A stretch of DNA of 7,894 nt, taken from contig DIWQ01000009.1 in assembly GCA_002423555.1 (NCBI GenBank), positions 1-7,894 of the forward strand, given 5' to 3'. Shown here piece after piece: positions 1 to 6,116 of the stretch (within the stretch, counting starts at the first letter, position 1; each line of letters opens with the position of its first letter). The DNA is from Patescibacteria group bacterium UBA6102. Its GTDB lineage: Bacteria > Patescibacteriota > Minisyncoccia > Minisyncoccales > UBA5738. The translations under genes and the position numbers were made by a program. A model generated the notes under the pieces. That model was not told the DNA's origin. It searched no databases and saw only the letters and a list, made by a program, of their open reading frames with translations.

Positions 1-3000
1 GGGACGACGAGCCCTGGGCAAAAATTAACAATACAAGGTGATTCTGGATTAAGGATTGTTGCGTCTACGGAAAATCACGCAGACCAAGGTGTGAGACTTA
101 TGGATTTAGGTGGTGATACCGCCGGTGGTATGAAATTGACCGTAGGTAATGGTGATGCCCACAGTATTTGGCTTCGAGGTGATTCTACTACCGGTATGGT
201 GAATAATTATCTTGACTTGGTTGAATATGGGCTAATCAGATTTTTTACAGGAATAACCCCCGCGGAACGTATGAGAATCGACAATACCGGCAACGTCGGC
301 ATCGGGACGACTTCGCCGGGACAGAAGTTGGAGATTGCAGGGGCTTCGGGTAATACAATGTTTAGCGGTAATGACATCATTTTTACGAGAGCGGGACGAA
401 ATTATATATATGCAAGCGATGCTGCTGGTGATTTTGGTTTCGGTACTGGCGGTAGGGCAACTGACCTGACTATCAGCACCGCTGGTTTAGTGACTATTGC
501 TCAAAATTTGGTTGTAAATGGTGCAGAGGACACTACAATAGCGGGCAACGTCGGCATCGGGACGACGAGTCCGGGGAGCAAATTGACAGTGAGAGGGGCG
601 ACTGCTTATACGAGTACCAGCGATGCGGCAACTTTATTGAAGTTGGAGTCGTCTTTGGACCAATACCCGACTTTTCCGGGAGCGACTGTTGGTTTACAGT
701 TAAATCCAAGAGGAACCGTAGGGGAAAATATGGGCAACAGGATTGTGTCGGAATACAGTAGTGATAGTTACAGGGGGTATGATTTGCATTTCCAAGTTAC
801 GACTGCTCCAGGGGTGTGGGCAAACTTGATGAAGATTGATGGGATAACAGGCAACGTCGGCATTGGGACGACGGTGCCCAGTATGAAATTGGATGTTAAC
901 GGTAACGTTAACGGTGGCGTCTTTTATGGTAATAGATTTAGTGCGGGTGACGGTACTGTAGGAGCCCCATCTATTTACTTCTCTTCTGATGGTGATAATG
1001 GACTTCGTTATTTGTCTAGTAATGCCTTTAGTTTGGTGACTGGAGGCGCTGATGCGTTGACTTTAAGTGCGGGTAACGTCGGCATCGGGACAACCAGTCC
1101 CGGGTATGCGCTGGATGTGAACGGCGGGTTTCGCGTTGGGAACGCCACTTCAACCGCGGGCATTGTGTTTGACCCGAGCACCGGCAATGTGGGCATCGGG
1201 ACGGCAGCCCCAGTATTCAAGTTTCAGGTTCAAGCTGATGGTACAGGTATATGGGCAGGAGATAACGGGAATGGTCAATTAGTCTTGTCTGGAAGCACGG
1301 ACAACAGGAAAAGACTAGCATTTATGATGGATACTACTAATAATGTTGGTGTAATTCAGGCAGGGCAATATATGGCAGCGGCATACCCGTTGGCTCTAAA
1401 TCCAGCAGGCGGCAATGTCGGCATCGGGACGACGGCGCCGGCGGCGGGGTATAAGTTGGATGTGGCAGGGAATATCAATTCGGCGCAGACGGTTAATCAG
1501 GAAACCTATCCGTCGATTAACGCGTCGCAAACCGCGTCTGATTTGCAGGATGGTTCGGCGTTCACCGGCACGGACGCGACCATGGCGACAATGTATCAGG
1601 CGGTGCAATTTACCGCGTCGGACGCGCACACAATGGGTGATTTCACCGTCAGGGTTAAAGAAAGCGCGGATATTACCAATACCACACAATATCTCATCGG
1701 CTACATTTACGCCGATGACGGCGGTTCGCCGTCAAAGCCGGGAGCGTTGCTGGCAACAGGCATTAGCGTTAGATTCGGCACGCTCACAACAAGTTATCAA
1801 ATCTTGTCGATGGGTACGAGCTACACGATGGTAAGCGGGACAAAATACTGGCTGGTGTTGAAATACAGCGCCGCGCCGACCGGAGGGAACATTATTTTGG
1901 ATTCGGATGCGTCGTCAAATATGGGCGCGACTTCCGCCGACGGCACCAGCTGGACAAACACCAATGTCCGTTTGCGCTATGTGATTCGGGGAAGAACCTA
2001 CTATGGCGGCAATTTCTTTTCCACGAACAACTTTGGTGTCCGCGGCCTTTCCACGAACAGCTTTGGCGTTTACGGCAATTCCACGAACAGCTATGGCATT
2101 TATGGCAGTTCCACGAACAACTATGGCATTTATGGCCTTTCCGCGAACAATGTTGGTGTTTACGGCGGTTCCACGAATGGCTATGGCGTTTACGGCAATT
2201 CCACGAACAGCGCTGGTGTCTACGGCAGTTCCACGAACTACTATGGCGGCAATTTCTTTTCTGTGAACAGTACTGGGGCCGTTGGCTCTTCTACGAACGG
2301 TTATGGTGTTGTTGGCACTTCTACAAATAACATTGCTGGGTATTTGTACATCAACCCTGCCACCACAAACACCGTGGGGGAAGTCTTGCGCTTGCGGCGG
2401 CAAACTTCGGGCACGGCGGCGGATGGCATTGGCGGGTCAATGGATTTCTACACCGAAGACAGCGCGGGAACGGATGAGCTCACGGGCCGGATTGGCAATC
2501 TTTTGACCACCGCGACTTCGGGGAGTGAAACCTCGGCCTTGACTTTCTGGACCAGAACGGGCGGCGCGGCCCTTGCCGAAGCGCTCCGCATTGACGGAGC
2601 CGGCAATGTGGGGATTGGGACGATCGCGCCCACGAGCAGGTTTACGGTGCGGGGGGATTCTTCGGGCGCGGTCGCGGATTTGATGCGCTTGGAGAATTTG
2701 GGAACCGCCGCGGCCAATTCGGGCGTGGGGTTGCAGTTTATCGCCAATCGCACCACGGGCGGTGCCACGGAATTCGGCCGCATTGACATGCTGGCGACGG
2801 GCATTGGCGACACGGACTACTCGGGCGCGTTCCAATTCAAGATCGCGGCCAACGGCTTGCTGGAAACCGTGGCGGAATTCGGCAATCCCAACATTGTTTT
2901 GAACCGGCCCTTGCAAGTGAATGTGGCCGGCGACACCGGCATCAGCTACGACTTGCAGTTTATGAGCGCCGGCAATTCCCACATCACTTCCAACGGCCCG

Positions 3001-5091
3001 CTCACGATCGCGGCGGGTAACATTAACCGCGCGCAGAATTTGGTTTTGACCACCCAGTCCAACGAGCAAACCGGCGATTTCGGCACGGCGGCCACCACCA
3101 CGGCGACAACCTTGACCGATTCGGACAAGGCGTGGACCGTTGACGAGTGGATCGGCGGCGCGGTCACAATCATCAGCGGCGCGGGCCGGGGCCAGACGCA
3201 AACCATTACCGATAACGACGCCACCTCGATCACCGTGGCGGATTGGGACGCCGCCTTGGGCGATCCGGCGGCCAACTCGGTCTATCGCTTGAGCTACGCG
3301 CCCGGCGGCGATATTCTGATGAATCTGGCCAACAGCAACAATATCTTTGGGGGCTTTAAGATTTTGGGCAACGACAACGGCGGCTACGCGTTCCGCGTGG
3401 CGCCCGACGGCAATGTCTATGTGGGCGGCGAGGGCGCGGCCGGTTCCAATTTGTTCGTCAAGCAAAACATCACCAGCTTTGGCGGCATCCTTTCGTTGCG
3501 GCAATTGGATATTTCTTCCGCCGGCACTCCCGCGGCCACCACCGCCACCAGCGGCGGTTCCTGCGCGGATTCCACGGCTTATTACTACAAGGTAACCGCG
3601 GTCAACGACAACGGCGAAACCACGGGCACGGCGCAATTCACCGTGACCACCGGCGCGTCGGGCACCAACATCAATCTCAACACCATCGCCTGGTCGGCGG
3701 TCACCGGCGCCACCGGTTACAAGATTTACCGCTCCACCGAAAACAACGACTGGGACGGCGACGCCAACGATCAGTGGGTGGACGGCAAAGTCGTGGCCGC
3801 GCCCGCGATCACCTATGACGACGATTGCGCCGGCGACACCGCCTCGCTTGTCCCGCCCACTGCCAACACCACCGGCGGCAAGCTGGCGATCAACACCGCC
3901 GGAGTTTCTCCCACCCGAAGATTTGAAGTTTTGGAAAACACCGGCGCCGCGCCGCAAATGAAGATTATTTCCGATTCTTCCAATTATTCCGAGTTCTATG
4001 TTGACGCCACCGGCGATTTGAGCTTGAAGCTCACCGGTTCCGGCGGCGATGATTTGATCCTGCTTGACGAAAACCTGAAAATTTGCGCGTCGGGCGACTT
4101 TGGTTCGGTTTCCTGCCCCACGGCCGGATTCACGATTTCCGGCACCGGCAACCTGATCGTGGAAAACAAAGTTATTGCCGACAAATTTGAACAGATCTGT
4201 CCCACCGGCTATGTCTGGGTGCCGGGTTCGGCCAAACACGGCACCTTGCCCGGCTTTTGCGTGATGAAATACGAAGCCAAGGACGCGGGCGGCGGCGTGG
4301 CCGAAAGCAAAGCCGCCGATGCGCCGTGGACAAGCGTGACGCAGGAAAACGCCCGCGCCTATTGCCAGGCGCTGGGCGAAGGCTATCATCTGGTTTCCGA
4401 AGCCGAATGGATGACCATTGCCGAAAACATCGCCGCCACGCCCATCAACGACATTGACGCCGTCGCCGGCCTGCAGTTGGCCACCGGCCACACCGACAAC
4501 GATCCGGCCAATTCGCTGGCCGCCGGCACCGATCCGGTGGTTTCGGGGTGCAACCTGCGCCTGCCGCTTTCCGACGCCGCCAACGCGTTCGCGGCCAACT
4601 GCCAGCTCCGCGACAGCGGCGCGGTCTATGGCTATTCCGGCACCGGCAACCAGTGGGCCGACACCGGCTATTCCGCCGGCGGAAACAACAAATCCCAACT
4701 GCGCGTCCACGCCCTGTCCAACGGCAACACCGTTTGGGACATCGCCGGCAATGTGTGGGAATGGACGGACGCCATCATTTCCCAAGTTGACCAGCCCGAT
4801 ATCGGCAACGATGGCGGCGCGACTGTTGGCAACTGGGGCGAATGGAATGTCGCGCGCTATCTCATCGGCGCGGCGGCCAATTCAAGACCGCCCGACGACG
4901 GCTGGACCGCCGCCAACGGCATCGGCCGGTTGTGGACCTACGGTCGCGACGAAACCGCCTCCACCACTTACCGGGCCTTCCTACGCGGCGGCGATTGGAG
5001 CAGCACTTCCTACGCCGGCGTCTTCGCTCTGTACTTGAGCAATTCGCCTGCGGGCGCGGGCAGCAACGTTGGTTTCCGTTGTGCCCGGTAG
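1..5091 (+). CDS. DGR target protein: repetitive fibre/adhesin-like protein with C-terminal FGE/C-type-lectin-like variable domain (5' partial)
   Basis: The frame is open from base 1, and the first codons (GTTSPGQKLTI) are the tail of a repeat, so the true start lies outside the window; the GTG at 91 is internal. The fragment has 1696 residues, numbered here from base 1. Repeats of the form GNVGIGTTSPGxKLxVxG occur at the left edge and near nt 290, 544, 850, 1072, 1183, 1411 and 2602. Residues about 499-663 look like a beta-rich domain. Residues 668-777 are eleven 10-residue STN-type repeats. Residues about 1165-1290 resemble a fibronectin III module (YYYKVTAVNDNGE, GYKIYRS). Residues about 1400-1696, from CPTGYVWVPG through NVWEWTDA to GFRCAR, match the FGE-sulfatase/C-type-lectin fold common in DGR targets; its role is ligand display, not catalysis. 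The terminal VR is rewritten from the TR. Surface location is inferred, since the N-terminus is missing. The ligand is unknown. Confidence 0.9.
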   Translation, partial: GTTSPGQKLTIQGDSGLRIVASTENHADQGVRLMDLGGDTAGGMKLTVGNGDAHSIWLRGDSTTGMVNNYLDLVEYGLIRFFTGITPAERMRIDNTGNVGIGTTSPGQKLEIAGASGNTMFSGNDIIFTRAGRNYIYASDAAGDFGFGTGGRATDLTISTAGLVTIAQNLVVNGAEDTTIAGNVGIGTTSPGSKLTVRGATAYTSTSDAATLLKLESSLDQYPTFPGATVGLQLNPRGTVGENMGNRIVSEYSSDSYRGYDLHFQVTTAPGVWANLMKIDGITGNVGIGTTVPSMKLDVNGNVNGGVFYGNRFSAGDGTVGAPSIYFSSDGDNGLRYLSSNAFSLVTGGADALTLSAGNVGIGTTSPGYALDVNGGFRVGNATSTAGIVFDPSTGNVGIGTAAPVFKFQVQADGTGIWAGDNGNGQLVLSGSTDNRKRLAFMMDTTNNVGVIQAGQYMAAAYPLALNPAGGNVGIGTTAPAAGYKLDVAGNINSAQTVNQETYPSINASQTASDLQDGSAFTGTDATMATMYQAVQFTASDAHTMGDFTVRVKESADITNTTQYLIGYIYADDGGSPSKPGALLATGISVRFGTLTTSYQILSMGTSYTMVSGTKYWLVLKYSAAPTGGNIILDSDASSNMGATSADGTSWTNTNVRLRYVIRGRTYYGGNFFSTNNFGVRGLSTNSFGVYGNSTNSYGIYGSSTNNYGIYGLSANNVGVYGGSTNGYGVYGNSTNSAGVYGSSTNYYGGNFFSVNSTGAVGSSTNGYGVVGTSTNNIAGYLYINPATTNTVGEVLRLRRQTSGTAADGIGGSMDFYTEDSAGTDELTGRIGNLLTTATSGSETSALTFWTRTGGAALAEALRIDGAGNVGIGTIAPTSRFTVRGDSSGAVADLMRLENLGTAAANSGVGLQFIANRTTGGATEFGRIDMLATGIGDTDYSGAFQFKIAANGLLETVAEFGNPNIVLNRPLQVNVAGDTGISYDLQFMSAGNSHITSNGPLTIAAGNINRAQNLVLTTQSNEQTGDFGTAATTTATTLTDSDKAWTVDEWIGGAVTIISGAGRGQTQTITDNDATSITVADWDAALGDPAANSVYRLSYAPGGDILMNLANSNNIFGGFKILGNDNGGYAFRVAPDGNVYVGGEGAAGSNLFVKQNITSFGGILSLRQLDISSAGTPAATTATSGGSCADSTAYYYKVTAVNDNGETTGTAQFTVTTGASGTNINLNTIAWSAVTGATGYKIYRSTENNDWDGDANDQWVDGKVVAAPAITYDDDCAGDTASLVPPTANTTGGKLAINTAGVSPTRRFEVLENTGAAPQMKIISDSSNYSEFYVDATGDLSLKLTGSGGDDLILLDENLKICASGDFGSVSCPTAGFTISGTGNLIVENKVIADKFEQICPTGYVWVPGSAKHGTLPGFCVMKYEAKDAGGGVAESKAADAPWTSVTQENARAYCQALGEGYHLVSEAEWMTIAENIAATPINDIDAVAGLQLATGHTDNDPANSLAAGTDPVVSGCNLRLPLSDAANAFAANCQLRDSGAVYGYSGTGNQWADTGYSAGGNNKSQLRVHALSNGNTVWDIAGNVWEWTDAIISQVDQPDIGNDGGATVGNWGEWNVARYLIGAAANSRPPDDGWTAANGIGRLWTYGRDETASTTYRAFLRGGDWSSTSYAGVFALYLSNSPAGAGSNVGFRCAR
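2002..2331 (+). repeat. Eleven tandem 30-bp repeats encoding 10-residue STN units
   Basis: In-frame tandem units inside the target gene, typified by YGVYGNSTNS, YGIYGSSTNN and AGVYGSSTNY. The first (YGGNFFSTNN) and eighth (YGGNFFSVNS) are variants of one another, which suggests a higher-order duplication. Gly and aromatic residues alternating with Ser/Thr/Asn suggest a beta-solenoid or fibrous stalk; that reading is an inference from composition. Confidence 0.85.
4974..5090 (+). repeat. DGR variable repeat (VR)
   Basis: The last 117 bp of the target gene, including the first two bases of its TAG stop, align without gaps to the TR at 5737-5853 (offset 763). All 13 mismatches are at TR adenines: 4982, 5011 and 5032 are T; 4993, 5000, 5003, 5039, 5053, 5054, 5056, 5059, 5060 and 5068 are G. 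They change eleven codons: Q to L1661; N to D1665, S1667, S1668, Y1671, Y1678, S1680, G1685 and G1687; T to A1686; I to V1690 (numbering from base 1). The 22 bp after the last change (5069-5090) are identical to the TR and are the likely initiation-of-mutagenic-homing (IMH) region. Confidence 0.97.
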
Positions 5092-5117
5092 TGTGTAGCA
5101 ATCCGGTATTTGGCGGA

Positions 5118-5136
5118 GTGAAAGCTTTGCTTTCAC
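5118..5136 (+). promoter_or_regulatory. Hairpin/cruciform just downstream of the VR
   Basis: A perfect 8-bp inverted repeat (GTGAAAGC and GCTTTCAC) with a 3-nt TTT loop begins 27 nt after the target stop codon. Hairpins or cruciforms a short distance past the VR are known in other DGRs (shown for Bordetella phage BPP-1) to help target recognition in retrohoming. The TR flank has no such element here. There is no T-run after the stem, so it does not look like an intrinsic terminator. The role is inferred from position and form. Confidence 0.6.
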
Positions 5137-5157
5137 GAACCTGAATTGCACCCGAAT

Positions 5158-5197
5158 GGGGTCTATACCCTCGCGTACTCGCGAGCGGTTAGACCCC
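5158..5197 (+). repeat. Diverged inverted pair of REP-like elements
   Basis: A near-continuous palindrome: outer stem GGGGTCTA/TAGACCCC (5158-5165 with 5190-5197), then ACC/GGT, then CTCGCG/CGCGAG around a TACT loop, with single unpaired bases at 5166 and 5186. The outer halves match the GGGTCTAACCCTC and GAGGGTTAGACCC arms of the 48-bp palindromes at 6053 and 7179, but the centre is different. It therefore looks like an older relative of those elements. Confidence 0.65.
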
Positions 5198-5207
5198 TTC
5201 AAAAGCA

Positions 5208-5234
5208 TTTTCAGAGGGTCTAACCCTCTGAAAA
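5208..5234 (+). repeat. Single REP-like palindrome upstream of avd
   Basis: A 27-nt perfect hairpin with 12-bp arms and a CTA loop, identical in sequence to one half of the 48-bp palindromes further down. It is followed by a degenerate repeat of the 11-mer CCCTCTGAAAA (as CCATCTGAAAA at 5235-5245). It ends 36 nt before the avd start. There is no T-run, so intrinsic termination is not supported. Confidence 0.85.
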
Positions 5235-5270
5235 CCATCTGAAAACCCTTACAAAAAATGGGAAAAATCA

Positions 5271-5621
5271 ATGATCAATAATCTGGCAATCCTTGAAAAA
5301 ACATACGAGTTGATATTGTGGTTGTATCCGACCGTGAACAAATTCCCCAAATCGCAACGGTTTGTGCTGGGCCAGCGCATTGAAAATGCGGCGCTGGAAT
5401 TTTTGGAAAAAATAATTATGGCCAATCAAAGCCGGGCAAAAACCGTTTATCTGAAAAAAGCCAGCGTCCAATTGGATGTGTTGCGGATTTTAATCAGGCT
5501 TTCCAAAGATATGCACTTTATCAGCATACGGCAATATGAGTTTGCGGCGCAAAAAATAAATGAAATCGGCAAAATGCTGGGCGGCTGGATAAAATTTTGC
5601 GGAACCGGGCAGGACGGATGA
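5271..5621 (+). CDS. avd: DGR accessory variability determinant (Avd), four-helix-bundle protein
   Basis: A 116-residue protein of the Avd / '23S rRNA-intervening-sequence protein' four-helix-bundle family. In studied DGRs, Avd forms a basic, barrel-like pentamer that binds the RT and the template RNA and is needed for mutagenic retrohoming. Four predicted amphipathic helices are visible: about residues 3-23, 29-53, 55-81 and 85-108. The family hallmark is the stretch FPKSQRFVLGQRIE (25-38). Many Lys and Arg residues on helices 2-4 fit nucleic-acid binding. The ATG at 5271 is preceded by a weak GGGA Shine-Dalgarno (5260-5263), 7 nt upstream. An ATG at 5258 closes after seven codons. The gene lies between VR and TR, a normal DGR position. 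Its TGA stop lies inside a strong hairpin (5612-5658). Confidence 0.92.
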   Translation: MINNLAILEKTYELILWLYPTVNKFPKSQRFVLGQRIENAALEFLEKIIMANQSRAKTVYLKKASVQLDVLRILIRLSKDMHFISIRQYEFAAQKINEIGKMLGGWIKFCGTGQDG

Positions 5622-5658
5622 TGTTATCAAATTTTATCGTTGGTAAAATCATCCGTCC
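5612..5658 (+). promoter_or_regulatory. Strong hairpin overlapping the avd stop codon, upstream of the TR
   Basis: An 11-bp perfect stem (5612-5622 with 5648-5658, GGACGGATGAT and its complement) encloses a 25-nt loop. Inside the loop TTATC (5624-5628) can pair with GGTAA (5642-5646), counting one G-U pair. The avd TGA (5619-5621) is within the 5' arm. There is no T-tract, so a terminator is unlikely. In BPP-1, sequence from the end of avd is part of the functional template RNA, so this hairpin may cap or structure the TR transcript. That role is an inference. Confidence 0.55.
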
Positions 5659-5661
5659 CGC

Positions 5662-5692
5662 TTGACGCATAATTGCCGAACGGCGCGATAAT
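5662..5692 (+). promoter_or_regulatory. Candidate promoter for the TR transcript
   Basis: TTGACG (5662-5667) and GATAAT (5687-5692) resemble -35 and -10 boxes, but with a long 19-nt spacer. Transcription would begin near 5699, about 38 nt upstream of the TR. The location would suit a separate template RNA. The wide spacing and unknown host sigma preference keep confidence low. Confidence 0.3.
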
Positions 5693-5736
5693 TTGACGAG
5701 CGGGCGAGGGGCGGTGCCGCAAATAACGGCGATGTT

Positions 5737-5853
5737 GGCCTTCCAACGCGGCGGCAATTGGAACAACACTTCCAACGCCGGCGTCTTCGCTCTGAACTTG
5801 AACAATTCGCCTGCGAACACGAACAGCAACATTGGTTTCCGTTGTGCCCGGTA
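5737..5853 (+). repeat. DGR template repeat (TR)
   Basis: The non-coding template whose RNA is reverse-transcribed with adenine-specific errors and copied into the VR. It is 117 bp, on the same strand as the RT, 115 nt after avd and 263 nt before the RT. It contains 27 adenines, of which 13 are altered in the VR; all other bases are the same. Read in the VR frame it encodes an Asn-rich sequence (QRGGNWNNTSNAGVF followed by NLNNSPANTNSNIGFRCAR). The many AAC codons are typical of DGR templates, since changes at the two A's reach many amino acids but not a stop. Confidence 0.97.
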
Positions 5854-6052
5854 ATTTTCCGCAAGGCCAGAGCGAAACCCCGCCGGGCGGGGCAAGCCCG
5901 TGCCAAAAAACTACTGGCACAGCTCCTTTCTTGATTGGAAAATCTTGCGTTTGGTAGAAGCGTTGTTTTCCAAAAAAAGGAAAATTCCGGCCTTCACCCC
6001 GGAACGGTTCAATTTGGAATTGTCCCGCTCCGGGCCGGTGGGCCTTGAATAT
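5854..6052 (+). ncRNA. Structured spacer between TR and RT (probable 3' part of the DGR template RNA)
   Basis: No open frame of note. Several local hairpins are visible: CCCCG/CGGGG at 5878-5892, GTGCCA/TGGCAC at 5900-5920 with a 9-nt loop, and TTCCGG/CCGGAA at 5985-6004. In BPP-1 the spacer after the TR is part of the RNA that binds RT-Avd and primes cDNA synthesis. A similar role here is inferred from position and structure only. Confidence 0.45.
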
Positions 6053-6100
6053 TTTTCAGAGGGTCTAACCCTCTGATCAGAGGGTTAGACCCTCTGAAAA
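6053..6100 (+). repeat. 48-bp perfect palindrome (inverted pair of REP-like elements) upstream of the RT
   Basis: Two copies of the REP-like hairpin in inverted orientation, centred on GATC (6075-6078), make a 48-bp perfect palindrome that runs from TTTTCAGAGGG to CCCTCTGAAAA. A further partial copy (CCCTCTGAAAA, 6101-6111) abuts it. It ends 16 nt before the RT ATG. The sequence is identical to the palindrome at 7179-7226. The form is that of a bacterial interspersed mosaic element. Confidence 0.9.
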
Positions 6101-6116
6101 CCCTCTGAAAAATAAA

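Noticed and set aside
91..93. GTG at 91 as the start of the target gene
   Set aside because: The frame is open from base 1 and the upstream codons encode the tail of the same repeat family, so the gene begins outside the window.
2437..4785. Long antisense frame of 782 codons opposite the target gene
   Set aside because: It mirrors GC-rich codons of the real gene, gives a Gly/Ala/Val/Arg-rich product with no recognisable domain, and lies wholly over the target coding sequence.
4198..5091. Active formylglycine-generating (sulfatase-modifying) enzyme
   Set aside because: The domain is the C-terminal tip of a long repetitive protein and ends in a DGR VR. This fold is a known display scaffold, and no catalytic role is supported.
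5521..5920. Antisense frames across the TR and its flanks
   Set aside because: They overlap one another in different frames and cover the TR; two have near-equivalents opposite the VR because VR and TR share sequence. Basic, low-complexity products; shadows.
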